From Rostratula benghalensis (Eukaryota > Chordata > Aves > Charadriiformes > Rostratulidae), in assembly GCA_013399305.1 (NCBI GenBank), contig VXAI01000198.1, positions 1,047,943 to 1,111,942 on the forward strand: DNA of 64,000 bases, written 5' to 3'. Shown piece by piece: positions 51,201 through 64,000 of the stretch (the stretch's first letter is position 1; the number at the start of each line of letters is the position of its first letter). The notes below the pieces were generated by a model that saw only the letters and a list, made by a program, of their open reading frames with translations, had not been told where the DNA came from and did not search any database. Made by a program: the position numbers and the translations under genes.

Positions 51201-54200
51201 CAGGTAGATTGGTTCCTGCGTGCTCCCACATATGCAACAATCAACATATTCCCTCATAAAATATTCTCCTTTGAATTAGACCTTGAACAAGAAAGGTAAT
51301 GCAGTAAGACTGTTAAAAGACAAACAAAAGACTGTTAAAGAACTTGGCAGAAACCTGTATCGAGACAGACTAAACGCTAATTCCATAAAATTTCACAGCA
51401 GCTCACCCTGCCGTTCCCCTTGTTTCCACATGCACACACATGGTAACACACAGACAACAGTCTCCTTCAGTTCTGGAAATTAAAAACCACTCACAACCAT
51501 ATGCAGAGCCCAACATTTTCATCCCAGCTCAGCACCCAGAACTGGGTGCTATGGCTTTCTACCCCTTATGTGACTGTTCAGAAGAGGAATTTATTGGTAT
51601 ATTTTTGCAACCTGGTACCAAATGAGTCAAGTTATCCATACGCCGACACAATTACACAATCCAGGGCATCATGACTACCAATTATTCGATATTTCCAAAA
51701 CGGAGCAATTGCTTACATTATATTTTATTATTTTTTTTAAACCCTGCAGTCTCACGCACAAACAATTGCAAGCCATTCTTTGCTTTCCTGGAAGTAGTCT
51801 CAAACTTCTTCCTCCTGCTGAGACCTTAGATCATTAACATTGTTAATGTTCTCACTAAAACTGTTTGGAGAAAGTGACACGTCTAATTTGTTACTGACAA
51901 ACCGGTTGGGAGTATGTTTAAAATGCATCAGTCTTGCTGTTGTACCCTTTGAATGGATGTGTGATTTCTGTCAGGTAGACTTGCTATTTTGTTGAAGACT
52001 ATCTGTTATTTCATCAATCTTTTTGCTGGCTACAGAAGGGAAAACCCTCCTTTTTGCTTACTTCCATTTCTGCTTTCAGCTTTTAAGAAAAACTCTCTTT
52101 AAAATATGGCAATCGCAGCCCAGCAAGGGAAAGATACAGCTTTGCAAGGGAAAGCTTGGGAGCCCAGAAGTGTTTGATTCCTCAGAGCAACACCTTGAGA
52201 ACTGATTTTTCACTTTGGCCGCAAATGCTGATGTGCTTGGATCTTACATATGCACAAACATGAGCTCATTTAACAGAGGGTAAGCATTTTACAGTGGTTT
52301 AGTTAAAACGTTACAGCTTTGTAGCTGGGTATTTTTATATTAGTTTTAGCTGAAGTAGTGAAAGGTAGAGCAATATAACTTGTTTAAAGCAACATAAACC
52401 CATATTGAGAAATCAGACAGTAACTTGGGGATAAACAGAAGTGTGACTTCTGTGGGCAGGGTCCTGTGTTTGACACCTATTCTTCAGTGATATCCCAAAT
52501 GAGGACTTTCCACAACACGACCACCCTAACATGGCAGCAACCCAAAGCCAGAAGGAATAGGTTAAGTGGGAGCCAAAAAGGAAATGTGAAAAATCTACCT
52601 CCTCCTGTCTCAAGCAGAAGTCAAGTATGTTTTGCTCTCCATGTTGACCCTCTTAACAGAGATTTCAACAGCAGAACCTGCAGTCTTGCTGAGCTTTTAA
52701 TTTTGGTCCCTTTCCACAGCACAATGCCTCTGTTAATTTAACAAGCTGAGAGGGATTTATAGCTCTGACTTAGAAGTTTATAAATTGTGATTGCTTTTCT
52801 TGAGTTTTTCATTTAAGCCAGTTGAAAGCCTGGGAATATCTCATGGAGAATGATTTAACTCTGGCCATGCTGCACATCTGTAACTAGAGCTGGTGTAATG
52901 TAAGACTGCTATCTCACTAAAAATCAGGGGAGAGGCAGCCTGGTGAATGGACCTATGAAGAGAACGATGGCCGTTACACCCGACTGCATTACTACAGGCA
53001 GCACATTGCCTATACTTTGCTGTCTATCCCATATATCATTTTGTATTAATAGCAATGGTTAGCATTTCTCCTAGCCTCATCATAGGGAGGTAACATTGGC
53101 TTTTTCCAAAAGATGACATTATTTCTAAGCAGCAGAGAAAGGCGTTAAGATGGCAGAATGAGGAGTACCTTTCAAAGGTTCAGACACAGATTAAGGTCCT
53201 TTCTACCACTTTTCCCCTTGTTTCTTCTGCAAAATGCCAACAGATCCATTCGTACAAATGTAGAAATAGCTTTTGTTTTGAGCAATAAAGCTGATGCTGC
53301 TAGCTAGAGCAGATATATAAAGTAGATCCTAAATCAATCTACACAGTTAATTTGGGACTTCTTCCCTTTTAAATAGTCCCAGAATCATAAGGATGCCAAG
53401 AGCTGATCAGAGAAGATTCATGTTTCCTTTGGTGTAACGGTATTTATGTTACTGCACATCCTGATAATTACTCAGTGAGTTTCAGACTGCCAGAAATACC
53501 TTGAGAATTCCCCTACGGGTGATTCTGTGGAGGAAAAGGAGAATGTGAATATCAAACGTACTGCAGTCAGTATTTTTTTATCATACCAGCACTGCTACAG
53601 AGCCTGAGCCCATTTGTGGTTTAGCAATGCTGAGTCGTTCCATCTCAGCCATAGCAATCCGTGCATACTGCTGCCTAACTCTTTAAAAAAAATAAAAATC
53701 AAACCTGTTCTCACATTCAAACATAGAATTCAAGCACTTTTCATTTCATGCAGTGAGGGAGAATACAGCTCCATCGGAGCTTTACTTGGCCTCAAAGCTC
53801 ATTTGGAGCTAAAAGCCCTATGAGAAATCCATAATGAGAAAGATCTGATAGTTTAATGCATTCCTGCAACGAACTGTAATTTACTAGGAAATGGATAGGA
53901 TAATATCATTCCTGAGATCAACTGGAGGTTGGTGTGTTAGATTTCAGCTCTAAGTGTTGGTAGAGAGGGATTCAATTAGGAATGGGTGACGCAGTTCAGA
54001 GACAGTCCCAGCCTACGTGACAGCTCTAGGGAGACTCAGGTCAGCTTTTAATGAAAATTCAGTTAAGTTTATTTTTCATTTTTGATTCACGCTTCTGGTC
54101 AAGATGACTTATTTCAATGCTGCACCTCAGTAACATTTGCATATGTACCCCAAACAAACCCTCACACATAAGTATTTGATTTATAGGCAAGCTAAATCTA

Positions 54201-56859
54201 GAAAGACCAGAACTAATGAATTGAATGAAAAATGTTGAAATACATCAAACTGATTCCCTTCAAACTAATAAGAAAACACCATAGAACAAATCCCCTGCAT
54301 GATGGTGAGAGTGGTAGAGCTGAACTTCAGAAAATTCTGTAATGCCAAAAGTAGGGTTAATGTATCTTTAGGATTAATGTAGTCATAATGTAACAGTGCA
54401 AAGAGAACTGGCCATAAATTGCCACAAGGGAAGGAGATGACAATGGGGAGTCTGTGTGGACTTACTGAATAATGGTATCACAGCATCTGCTATACAATAT
54501 GGTTTGAACTTTGCAAAGCTCCACTGTATAACTCACTTGTCATTTGGGCTGAGGAACAGATGACTGATCTGCCAGAAGTGCTCAAAACAGGCCTAGTAAT
54601 TACTCCCCTCTCCCCCAAAGAGAAGTTTCTAAACCAGCTGTTCTCACTGAGATGGTGTTTCAGCAAATAGATCAGCCTTTTTTCCCAAAAAATAAAAATA
54701 AAAATGTATAGCAGAATCTAGTAAAGGTTCCTATAAAAGCAAGTAAGTGTCCAAAACAAGAGCTGGGGCAGCTTCAGTCAGCTTACAGCATGGAATTCTT
54801 CATGGAGCAATGGAGAAACATTCCACTGGAAGGGACCAACTCTCTTCTAGTCACAGTGTGCAAGTGAATTCAGCATCTACTTGAACACGCTCTGACCAGG
54901 GTACTTGCTAAGCTCACCTGTACACTTGATAGTTTTTTGAAGTGCTGACCAGATGAGAATCTCTCAGAAGTCTTTCAGTAAAAGCAAGTTTCCCCCACAT
55001 CTCTTGGGTAATGTAAGATCAATCCAGTGCTGTCAACAGCTGCAGAAACTTGCAAAGCTGCATCGAGAACCACTTGTGTGTGCACATTTATTAAGTCAGG
55101 AGGTGCCAGCTGCCTTCTCAAGTACTAAGCAAGTGATCACACTGACAATTACTTTGAGATCCATAGATCTGAAATGCACACATAGCACAGAGGGCAGCCA
55201 AACTGTCACAGGAATACAGCAAATTATCCCCTCTTGCAATTTCCATCCCTGCTCTTTCTTTTCCTCCTTGCTAGATAACATACTTTACTGATTTCATGTT
55301 CCTTTTTCATGCTCATTAACTTGTGCTATTTAGTTCTTGTTTGACATGAAAATGAGAAATGTTATCCACAGAACAGATTCTTTCCCTCTAATCAAATTCC
55401 TCTCTGAAACCAGAGCATTATTAGTGCATTGTTTCCAGACCCTATTCAGTGTTAGCCAGCCTCTGCATTCAGGCTCAAAAGCCTCTGGTTCAGTTAATTT
55501 CTGTTTTAAGCTGTGCTCTGTTTCACACATGAAGGAATGCAAAATCAGAAGACTTGAAACAACATACTCAGTGTTGAACTAATGCAACTATATATGCTTT
55601 CACAATTCTCTCTATGTGCACAGACATGTCCTTATGTATTTTCCATTCTACCAGATGATCTAGTTTATCTATCTACATCAATTAAGAAGCAATGAAAAGC
55701 ATAAAACAAATCCGATGTTAGCTTTAATACACAAAACAAGAAAGGATGAGAGAGGCAGAGAAACCACGATGCTCCCTCTATGGTCCCTGTCCTATGAACA
55801 GTATTACCAAAATGAAGACGATCATTTGCATCATATGAATAAAAAAAGAATGTTAATAGGAATAACATGCATTTGAAGTCCATTCAAGAACCCATTGCAG
55901 CTAAGAATTGATGTCAATTAACTGAATTTCATCAGGTGACACATAAGCACAATAGAATATGTCCAAAGTCAGGTCTCCATACACTACTGAGCAAGCTTTG
56001 TCTTGTTAACTCCTCAAAACAGAATAAAAGTTCCAGCCTTGTGCTGGTTTTCTGCAAAGGGGCAGTTTTTTCCCCTAGACAGATGTGTGCTCATTGCATA
56101 TATTTATAATACTCTAAACCACGATGGCTTTCTCTAGACATTGCTACAATTACCAGCTTCCACTGTTCTCTTTTCACTGTGCTACTGTGTCCTGATCAAT
56201 ACAGAACAGTCAGTACATGTGCTTACTTAGGTGTTTTGCGTTACCTCTCATGGCCTCACATACTTACAAACGTGATCAGATCGAGTTCTACCTCACCAGC
56301 CTGTTTAATACACTTGGAGCCAACCCCAACATTATAGATTGTATTCCCACCAACAGCGGTGGTTAAATAGTCAAGGCACACTTTGGAGCCTTACAAACAT
56401 CTGATGCAATTCCTAAATCTCTGCTGGACTGGGGACTTTTACACAACTTAAGGCTAGTCAGTTAGGCTGTTTATCAGAGGCATTTAGTTACTTCAGCTTT
56501 CATTCATTTAGGGTTTAGGCATATGAATATATTTCAGGATCAGGACTTGCTCTCAGTTCAAATGACTTGTTCCTCCTGACAGATGTATTGTGCAGGTACA
56601 AATAACAAAGCATCACACAGTTACCTCAACACCCAGGCTCATGTACGGGCTCACACCTGAGTCACTGCCTTTCATTTAAGAAAAGTGATCATCTCCTATT
56701 TAGATCTCTTCTGAACTGTCACATGCTGATTCATCAAGAACTTTGAGAACAAAGTGTTTTGATCATTTAAAAAAAATAAAATACAAGCAAAGCAAAGATA
56801 CTTTCAATGACATCTTTGATGTTTTATAGATTAAGAGAGCCTCTCAGGAATAACAGTGA
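51201..56859. other. Non-coding unique sequence
   Basis: No recognised gene, RNA or transposon. Open frames are below 115 codons with no domain. AT content is high throughout. Confidence 0.6.
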
Positions 56860-57030
56860 TTTGTGTCATCTCTTTTCTGGCTTTAAGAGTTTTCATTAAC
56901 TGGTATTAACACTAACTGGAAAATAAACTAGCTTATAGAGTCTGGCCTTCCCATCAGCCCTAGTAATAATTAATCAGCACCATCAACAGATTTTATTAGC
57001 ATTAAAATTCTGATTCACTGCATTAATCCT
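56860..57030. promoter_or_regulatory. AT-rich island, possible conserved non-coding element
   Basis: Contains TTCATTAACTGGTATTAACA, a TAATAATTAATC block (TAATTA at 56967-56972) and TTTATTAGCATTAAAATTC. Unique, no open frame. Texture-based inference. Confidence 0.25.
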
Positions 57031-58511
57031 CAGCCCACACCGCCCACTTCTATTCTTAGTTTCACTGTGTGCAGGTAACAGTATTCCTTAAGACAATACC
57101 AATGGAACAAATATAGAAAATAAAATTAACCCTCATTTTCAGTGTTCCTGTAAGAAAATGTCATATTTTTCCTACATAATTGCCTAGCATCATTCACTGC
57201 TGATCTGTGAATTTGAACTCATCACTCAGGTTCCCTGTTCAGCTCCACAAGAAGTCTTCTGTGAGGAAGGCAAAATGAGGAAAAAATTGTATAAAGAGAC
57301 AGGTTCTCCAGCTGGCACAGTCCCATCTCTCCTTTTGGTTGTTTTTACTGTTCTGTTCACCGCCAACAAACTCAGCCTAAAGTTTATTACTCACATCGCA
57401 AATGGAGCGGGGCTTTTCCAGTCTCTTATTTTCATGTAACTTGAATAAAACCAAACCTTACCTCCTGAAAAGTCAAGGGGAATAAATAAATAAATAGTCC
57501 TGCTGGCACTAATACATACATGATTTTCAGAAATAGAACAAGCACCTGGTGAATTTTTCTTCATTCTTTCTTATCACAGAAGCTAAGTGACACACCAGTT
57601 TTTTATTCAGGTCATAATTATCTTATACCACTTCAACTCCTACTTAAGAGAACAGGCACTTTCTTGTCAGCAGCCAGGACAATGGTACAGTCCTCAATTT
57701 ACTGACAAAGGAGTGGAAGGTCAAAATACTCCTAAATATCTTCTGCTCTTGTGTTGAAATACAGACGTATTTTAGAGATACACCAGTGAGAATTCATTGT
57801 ATTTTGAAACAGATTTTCCTGAAGAGAATTCTCAACACACTGCCAGACCTGCACCTCACTAGCAGAGTTACTGGCCATTCAAAAGAAGCCAAACAAAACA
57901 AGAACCAGAACAACAAGCCCAAGAGGTTATTCTGATCACATTTTCGTTGGATTTACTACTTCAAGACTAGTGATGCAATAGAGAGATAAGCAACCGTTTC
58001 TGCCAGTGATCTGTGTTCATACCTGTCAAACTAATCAGTGAGACAGTACAAATATATGAATTAACTAAATCTCTTGCAATTGACACAAATAGCGAGAGTC
58101 CCACAGATGTCACTGGGCCCTTACCAAAACTAATCTAATCAAAGCAAAGGGCCTAAGGGGACAGGACCCAGTGTATCTGCATTACCCCCTCAATGAAATT
58201 GCCATCATTTTGTTCCCTTCAACATTTTACTTTTGTTTTCCCTATTTGGTTCTACTGATGGAGAGAGAAAGACTCCAGATGAATCCCTCAGTCCAGGATT
58301 TTTCTAGATCTAGATACTCTACATGCAAAGAAAGGAGGCACGTCTTCCCCCAGGGCAGAGTTAGTGATTTTCATACTTTATCAGAAGGGACAGCTTTAAT
58401 TCTGCATTTCTTTGTGTCTACAAGGTTGTTTTAATTAGCTCTTAGGTTACCAGTAAGCTTAGTATTATATAGCCTTTGTTAGAGATGGATTAACCATCTC
58501 CTTATCACCAG
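57031..58511. other. Non-coding sequence before the 58.5 kb exon candidate
   Basis: Nothing recognised. It holds a short (AATA)n repeat at 57481-57495. No upstream exon with a matching phase-2 donor could be picked out. Confidence 0.55.
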
Positions 58512-58635
58512 GAACCACCTTTTACTAGTGCAACACCGGTCTGGAGGAACACATGCACTGGAGACCATGGCAGAGCACCTCGGCACATGCAGAAGCCTGC
58601 GAGCCCTGTATAACCGAGTCTCCCAACTTGGAGAT
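58512..58635 (+). CDS. Candidate internal coding exon, unrecognised
   Basis: A pyrimidine-rich tract ending CTTATCACCAG is followed by one base that completes a split codon, then 41 open codons, then a near-consensus donor GAT|GTAAGG. The exon would enter at phase 2 and leave at phase 0. The peptide has a short aliphatic start (LLLVQH, residues 3-8). A helix-like, leucine-spaced segment follows, containing ETMAEHLG (17-24), RSLRALYNRV (27-36) and a final SQLGD. This pattern would suit a coiled-coil or spectrin-like helix, but I cannot name a family. The segment holds several CpGs in a CpG-poor surrounding. The possible next exon at 59046 joins in frame but hits a stop after ten codons. Chance remains a serious alternative. 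Confidence 0.25.
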
Positions 58636-59078
58636 GTAAGGAAAAAATTAAATTTCAGGTACTTCATAAGCATCTGACTGCAATGCTTAATCCACGTAAT
58701 CCAAAAGCAATCTTGTTGGCAACCTAATTGTGTTTTCTAAAGAGGAAACTGCAATAACAGTTTGTTTACATATAATTGGATCCCTTTATATGTTTGCATT
58801 GTGCTTCTTCCTGAAACCTTTCAAAATTGAAAGGTCTTCTGCAATATTTGGCTTGGCTTTTCACTCTAACCTGAGGGATTACATATTACTTCACACATAA
58901 TAGCCCAGACAAATATGAATTTTGTATTAATACCGATCAGAAAGTACAGCTTTCCCTTGAGGGGCAACAACCAGGACATACAAGAAAAATTGAGGAAACT
59001 GAACTGATTTTTAAATTGCTTTTTATTTTGATCTGTTTTTCTTAGGAAGCTTTTGCCGTCAAGATCAGCTTGTTGTAA

Positions 59079-61189
59079 ATGCAATTCAGTGGGGAAAACA
59101 AGGAAGGAGAGACTTTACATGAGACAATTTCTAAAGTTATTGCAACTTTTTCACAGGATATTGTTTATTTGCATCTGCACACTAAAGTGTTTGATTAATA
59201 GACAGGTTTCTGAGTGTGCATCCCTCACTGACAGTATTCATAGCTCTTAATTGGAAACATTCCATTTGTCTCTCACACTCCATTAAGGGTTTCCAGAGGA
59301 CTACAGAATACCAGAAATTTCTTGTGACTAAAGAGCACACAGACCCTCACCCTGGCACAGAAATGAGGGAGTTCCTTGTGCAGACAACAGCCAGTTGTCA
59401 CATACATTTCCAGACTACGATCACTGACCATTTCCCCCCCAGCCTTGTGGCTGATTTTCAGCTCCAACTTCCTTACACTCTAGTAACCAACTTTGACATG
59501 CACCTGGGGGTGAACTGGACTACAAATTTAAGGACCTAGGATTTTGCCAAGCTACATCAAACTCAGCAGCCCATCAAGACTTTCTGCTGATGCCAGCCAT
59601 GGCTACTACCAGATTCTTGACAAGAAGCTTGACCTCCAATAAGCTACACAAATTGTGCAGTAATTTGCAGCAGGGCAATTCCTTCTTGACACCACCACCC
59701 CTCCCTAGGTGTTCAGTTTACAAAAGCGTAGCAACTCAAAACAAGAAACTTCTAGGTTCATGTGCTAGATCACATCACCCAGAGCTCTATCCCTACCAGG
59801 GTCTGCTTCTCACCTATTTCTTTCTCACATACACAGAGAACACAGCGACAAGTCCCGGAACAGGGACCTGCCTGGAATAGAGCAGTGAAAATTTACTCTA
59901 TCACAGCCCCCTGTAAGTACACATGCCTGCTTGTTCAGTCAGATATAGAGAGAAAGACAAAGGCAAGCGTTACAAGGAGAGATGCATTTGAGTCAGGAAG
60001 AACACTATTTGCCCAAAAGCCTGCCGAGACAGTCCAGTAATTCTGGGCTGCAGTAGTCTTCCCTAGACTTCACTTTGGAGAAATCCTAATGTGAACAACT
60101 TGAAATTTGCAGTACCAGTTCAATCCAGTCATTCTACACAAAAATCTTTTGTGCTTGCTCTTTTCAGAAACAAAAGATGCAGTTTTCAGCGCCACTTCTG
60201 ACATCTCCAGCCTGACACCTGTAAAGCTATTCAAACCAAGCACACAAGATTTCTCAGAACAACGCTGACACTTTAAATGAAGAATAATGATAAAATGTCT
60301 AGAAATGTGCTGCAGAAATACTCTCACAGAGAGTACTGGCAATTTGAATACAACAGCAAAGTGATATCATCTAAAAATCAAACCAGAAATTCTTTCCCTT
60401 AGCTAAATATGGAATTAATTTACGCAAAAGCTGCAAGTACTTTGACGCAGGAGGACTTCACAACTCTGTTTTGAGGCTTAACCTATATGGACATTTTGCA
60501 GGAAGAATTACACTTGTTTCACCCTTGACATAAGTATAGCTATTTCATGAACAAACGGTAGATGGAAAGCATGGATTCCTCATAGCCAAAGGAAATGAAG
60601 TCTCTTCCATTCTGTTGAGCTAAAATTAATATGAATCCTTCTTAAGCACACAGATGTGTGCAGTGCCATAATAGCACTAATAATGGTAATTTATTTTATA
60701 ACAGCAGATCATAAGAGTGCTATATGCCAGTTGAGCACAGTACACTGAGTTTTGTCATCCTCTACATTTGGTAGAGCCTTACACTAGAATCCTGCTGGCT
60801 CTTTTTTTTTTTTTTTTTTACAGTGAAGCCTAAGTCTTTAACATTCACATTTGTTAATTTCAGTGAAAATTTAAGAGATTTTATGCTGCTTCTCTCCTTC
60901 TCATTCCCAGTGGAAGATAAGCATGCCTAGCCCTGTAACATGAAGCCATATTAGGAAGTTTAAATACAGTTTTGAACCTGGATGCAAAGAAAACACATGA
61001 GCACATCTAATGTAACCAATGCCCAAGTTGAAAGACTATACCATTTCAAAAGGTAAAACTCCTTAAAAAGCTCCAAAGATACAACTACTTCTAAGGATAA
61101 GTAAAGGGGAGTGAGAAAATCTAAGTATGCACACATGCTTTATACTCTGCTGAATTCTTGGTGTAGATATGCCCTTTTTAGGGCTGTTT
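59079..61189. other. Non-coding sequence with a T18 tract
   Basis: No recognised gene. A run of 18 T at 60802-60819 is followed by ACAG, forming a perfect-looking 3' splice tract, but all frames after it close quickly. Open frames at 59216-59539 and 59590-59880 lack domains. Confidence 0.55.
60802..60819. repeat. T18 homopolymer
   Basis: Eighteen T in a row, then ACAG. Simple sequence; on the minus strand an A tail without a recognised retroposon. Confidence 0.9.
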
Positions 61190-61480
61190 TATTGCATAAG
61201 GGCATGATTAAACCGAGCACTCTATCCCTCATTTGTTTTATCATCTCACTAATCCATAATTAAAAATTAAATAATTAAGTACAAGAAATCCATTAAGTTC
61301 TTTAAACAGTTATAGTAAAGAGTCAGTTAAATATGATGGCCCATTAAGTTATTATTGAAAAGAGGCTGCTGTGTTTGTATAGTACTAACTTGCTTCCTCC
61401 AAAGTATGTAGTGCCTGATAACTTGCACCCATCTAAGGTCTGTTAAATAAAATTTTATCCCCCAGTCCAATAAAAGCAGC
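61190..61480. promoter_or_regulatory. TAATTA-bearing AT-rich island
   Basis: Two TAATTA cores (61257-61262, 61272-61277) lie in a run of TAAT/ATTA words, with CCATTAAGTT appearing twice (about 61290 and 61341) within 60 bp. It is unique and has no open frame. Possible enhancer by texture. Confidence 0.28.
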
Positions 61481-63839
61481 ATGTCAAAATGCGTGTTTTT
61501 CTATAGCTGTAGAGCTCTCCCTCTCCTGTGGTTTGAGCGTAATTTAGCATGGAACATTTCCCTGCTAATATCAGGGGAGATGAAGCAGGAGAGCAGAGGA
61601 GGTGTCAGCCAGCAGATGGTACTGCAGGCTGCAGAGGACGGGCTGAGCTGCTGTCACTTTGCTGCACATCACACTGCTGTGGAGTGAGCCCTGGCAGAGG
61701 CTGTGCTCAGCCTCCCCTCTCCCAGGGTGCTGATGCCAGGAGACAGGCAGCTCATTACACCATGGAGCCAGCTGCAGGAAAATCAACTCTACAGGTAGCC
61801 AAAGGCATCTTGTCTCTGAATAATCTAGAAAAGCATCATCTGTACTCCCACCTTTTACCTCCCCAAACAGCTTCCCCAGTGCTGTGCATCCCCAGGCAAA
61901 CAGACTTAGGGCACTCACACACACGCTGGTACCTGGGAGCTCCTTCACTCTCCCTCACTAATTCTGTTTTGCTCAAGGACAAGCAGCTGTTTCTCAGGCA
62001 GTGCAGAACCCAGCCCTGTGCACAGCATCACAATAAATCACTGGTATCACTTACACCCCTCTCAACTCTATTTTAGTTATTGCAGGCTCTTCCTCTCCTT
62101 GTTGCTTTCCCAGGGAACCTAGACCCTGTCCGTAGGGCAAATTTCAGCAGCTCTCCAAGCCACTTTCAGCCACCTAAAATGCAATATTCTCTTTCTGCTC
62201 TCTATCCACACATCTCTTTGCATTTTCTAGGAGCCATAGGCAAGTGATGAGTTGAGCTCAGGGAAGAAATATAACCTGCAAACAAAGCTTAACTTTACAG
62301 CACGTATGATTTGCATGCTTCAGGAGGCTGGGGGTTCTTTAAGGATATGCAGATGTCTCTTCAGGTCTACTAAGCTAAGAAAGCCGCTTCTTTAGCGCCT
62401 CAGTCTGTTCCTGGATTCTGACTTCCAACATGTGCCATGCCCTCCCCTCCTCCTCCCAAGATAAGTTCCACTGCTTATGGAACATGATGATTTCTGTTTA
62501 ACAAGGTAGGTGATGACCCACTTTAGAATTGCATGATTGGCAACTGAAGGGGAAAAATGTGCTTTAATTATTAGTCTCTCTGGGGAAGATTTTAAATAGT
62601 TCTAATATGACAGCACTTAGCAGACGTTTTCTTATTTTGAAACTAAGTTTACAGATCCATGAGGCACCATTTGGAACAGCTACTGGAATCTTTACGAGAA
62701 TAACTGTCCCTCCTGGGGATCAGTCCCCTATTCCTTTGGGAATGTAGACACCATACCCTAACTGAGCAAGAATCCACTCTTATTTAATGACTAACACTGT
62801 TTCTCCTATAGTCACTAAGCTAATTGGGAGAGTCAAGACACATTGGGTTCAGCCCTGTCTGGTCCACCTGAGAAGTTACGTAAGTCACTCCAGCTAATGC
62901 TTTCAGAAGTGGCACTCTGAAAATCTTACCAATTTTGAGATGTTATAACCCCTGCTGGAGCCAGATGTGAAGGAGCTCTTTGCAAAACTACGAGGCTGGG
63001 CTAGTAGGACTTGAATTCCATTTCCCCATCCTTCAACTTCATCATCTGTGCTTTGCCAGTAACTTACTACTTTCTCAGACTCTCAAAGACCAAAGGCAAT
63101 TTCATTGGATGATGACCAACTAAGATATTTTTTCCAAGCAGTTTAACAAAACAATGCCACTTTAACCATATAGGAGTAAGGTCTCTTACCTTGGCACTAC
63201 ATATTCTGTCATGACTGCAAAAAGCTGAGAAATTCAGTCCCAAAGTCCTTCAGCATGTGGTCATCTTTGAGTTGGAGTCTTGAGTATTGGAGTTTCTCAA
63301 TGTGCCAGGGTTTCTTCCTGAACTGAGTGAAGGTAAACATCATATGTGCAGCACAGACAAAGCAAGTTACTGTCATGTAATTTAGATGTAGCCCCAGATA
63401 CCCAAGGGAAGATAGGAACTGCAGGTAAGTGTGAAGTCCCAGTTGACCACATTAACCACTGCATCATTCTTCTGCCCCACTGTCTCACAGGACTCCCATC
63501 AAGTTAACAGTTGTCCTTAGACTGCTTTGCTAGGTGGCTCACATGCATAAAATTTTGCATAGCATTTAACTACCTGTTTTTTCTTTGTCTTCCCCTTGAG
63601 CATTAAAGTTTTAAAGACTGAAAAATGAGCATTGAAAAAATTTCCTCAGTCAGCAGCCTGCAATCTATTATGGCAATTAATCAGAGATATACTTTGTCAA
63701 CTTCTCCTTGTTCTCTTATGCTTTATGATCATGTTGTTATTTCATCGACACAATAAAAAGGGATTAATCTTCATTGCTGGGAAAATTGTTTTCAGGACTA
63801 AAGGTAGCAGCCTTAGCAACACTACTGATCTTGCGGTCC
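61481..63839. other. Non-coding sequence
   Basis: The 175-codon frame at 61549-62076 is the longest in the window. It lies in a GC-richer patch that is also open on the minus strand (61571-61948), lacks any domain and has no supporting splice or poly(A) pattern, so I call it a chance frame. Nothing else was recognised. Confidence 0.55.
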
Positions 63840-64000
63840 AAATCAATCCCTGAGAGCAGAATTAATTATTTTTAACTGGGATGCATCCATTAAGCCCTAG
63901 CAAGTGCATTTTCAAGCTCTGCACATTATCATAATACAAATCTGTCACTCAGGACAGCATATTACTACAGTCACTGCAGGTTCAGCAAGCCAAATCTGAG
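63840..64000. promoter_or_regulatory. AT-rich island cut by the window end
   Basis: A TAATTA core at 63863-63868 within GAATTAATTATTTTTAAC, then CATCCATTAAGCCCTAG and CATTATCATAATAC words. It may continue past the window. Inference from texture. Confidence 0.2.

Noticed and set aside
60802..60823. T18ACAG as an exon acceptor
   Set aside because: All frames downstream close quickly and no donor follows; it is best read as a homopolymer.
61549..62076. 175-codon open frame, the longest in the window
   Set aside because: It has no domain, splice or poly(A) support, and the opposite strand is open over the same GC-richer patch. The length is within chance expectation for 64 kb.
1..64000. Prokaryotic operons, CRISPR arrays, phage or plasmid systems
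   Set aside because: There are no regularly spaced repeats, no arrays of long adjacent frames and no ribosome-binding patterns; the CR1 fragments fix the source as a sauropsid nuclear genome.

Overview
The window looks like vertebrate nuclear DNA, most probably from a bird. The clearest evidence is two truncated CR1 LINE fragments of the sauropsid type. One, at about 28366-28550, is the 3' region on the plus strand. The other, at about 31451-31500, is the extreme 3' end on the minus strand and carries the ATAGAATC-like octamer repeats that close avian CR1 elements. The rest of the window agrees: interspersed repeats are very sparse, no L1- or Alu-like sequence was recognised, GC is moderate, stop codons are scattered in all frames, and there are no bacterial-type gene arrays. 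A crocodilian or turtle cannot be strictly excluded from two CR1 fragments.

Layout. Almost the whole 64 kb reads as non-coding intergenic or intronic DNA. No recognisable protein domain, rRNA, tRNA, snRNA or miRNA hairpin was found, and no CpG-island promoter. The longest open frames are about 150-175 codons, and a few of that size are expected by chance in 64 kb. The best coding candidate is a possible terminal exon at 43916-44347 (+). It has a strong 3' splice site, 143 open codons with C/G-leaning third positions in its second half, a stop, and an AATAAA 56 bp later. Two weaker exon-like segments, on the plus strand, are 7225-7387 and 58512-58635. I do not recognise any of the three proteins. 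All are sequence-only predictions and need homology or RNA evidence.

Between these lie AT-rich islands with repeated TAATTA homeodomain cores, at about 9.7, 13.5, 18.3, 19.7, 20.9, 23.1, 42.1, 45.9, 51.0, 56.9, 61.3 and 63.9 kb. This is the texture of conserved non-coding enhancers in the gene deserts around developmental transcription-factor genes, but conservation cannot be measured from one sequence. Simple repeats, a 15-base G run (34834-34848) and two long T tracts that sit as pyrimidine tracts before AG dinucleotides complete the picture.

I found no evidence of a novel multi-gene biological system here. The items most worth checking are the 44 kb candidate exon, the 58.5 kb and 7.2 kb exon candidates, and the TAATTA-rich islands.
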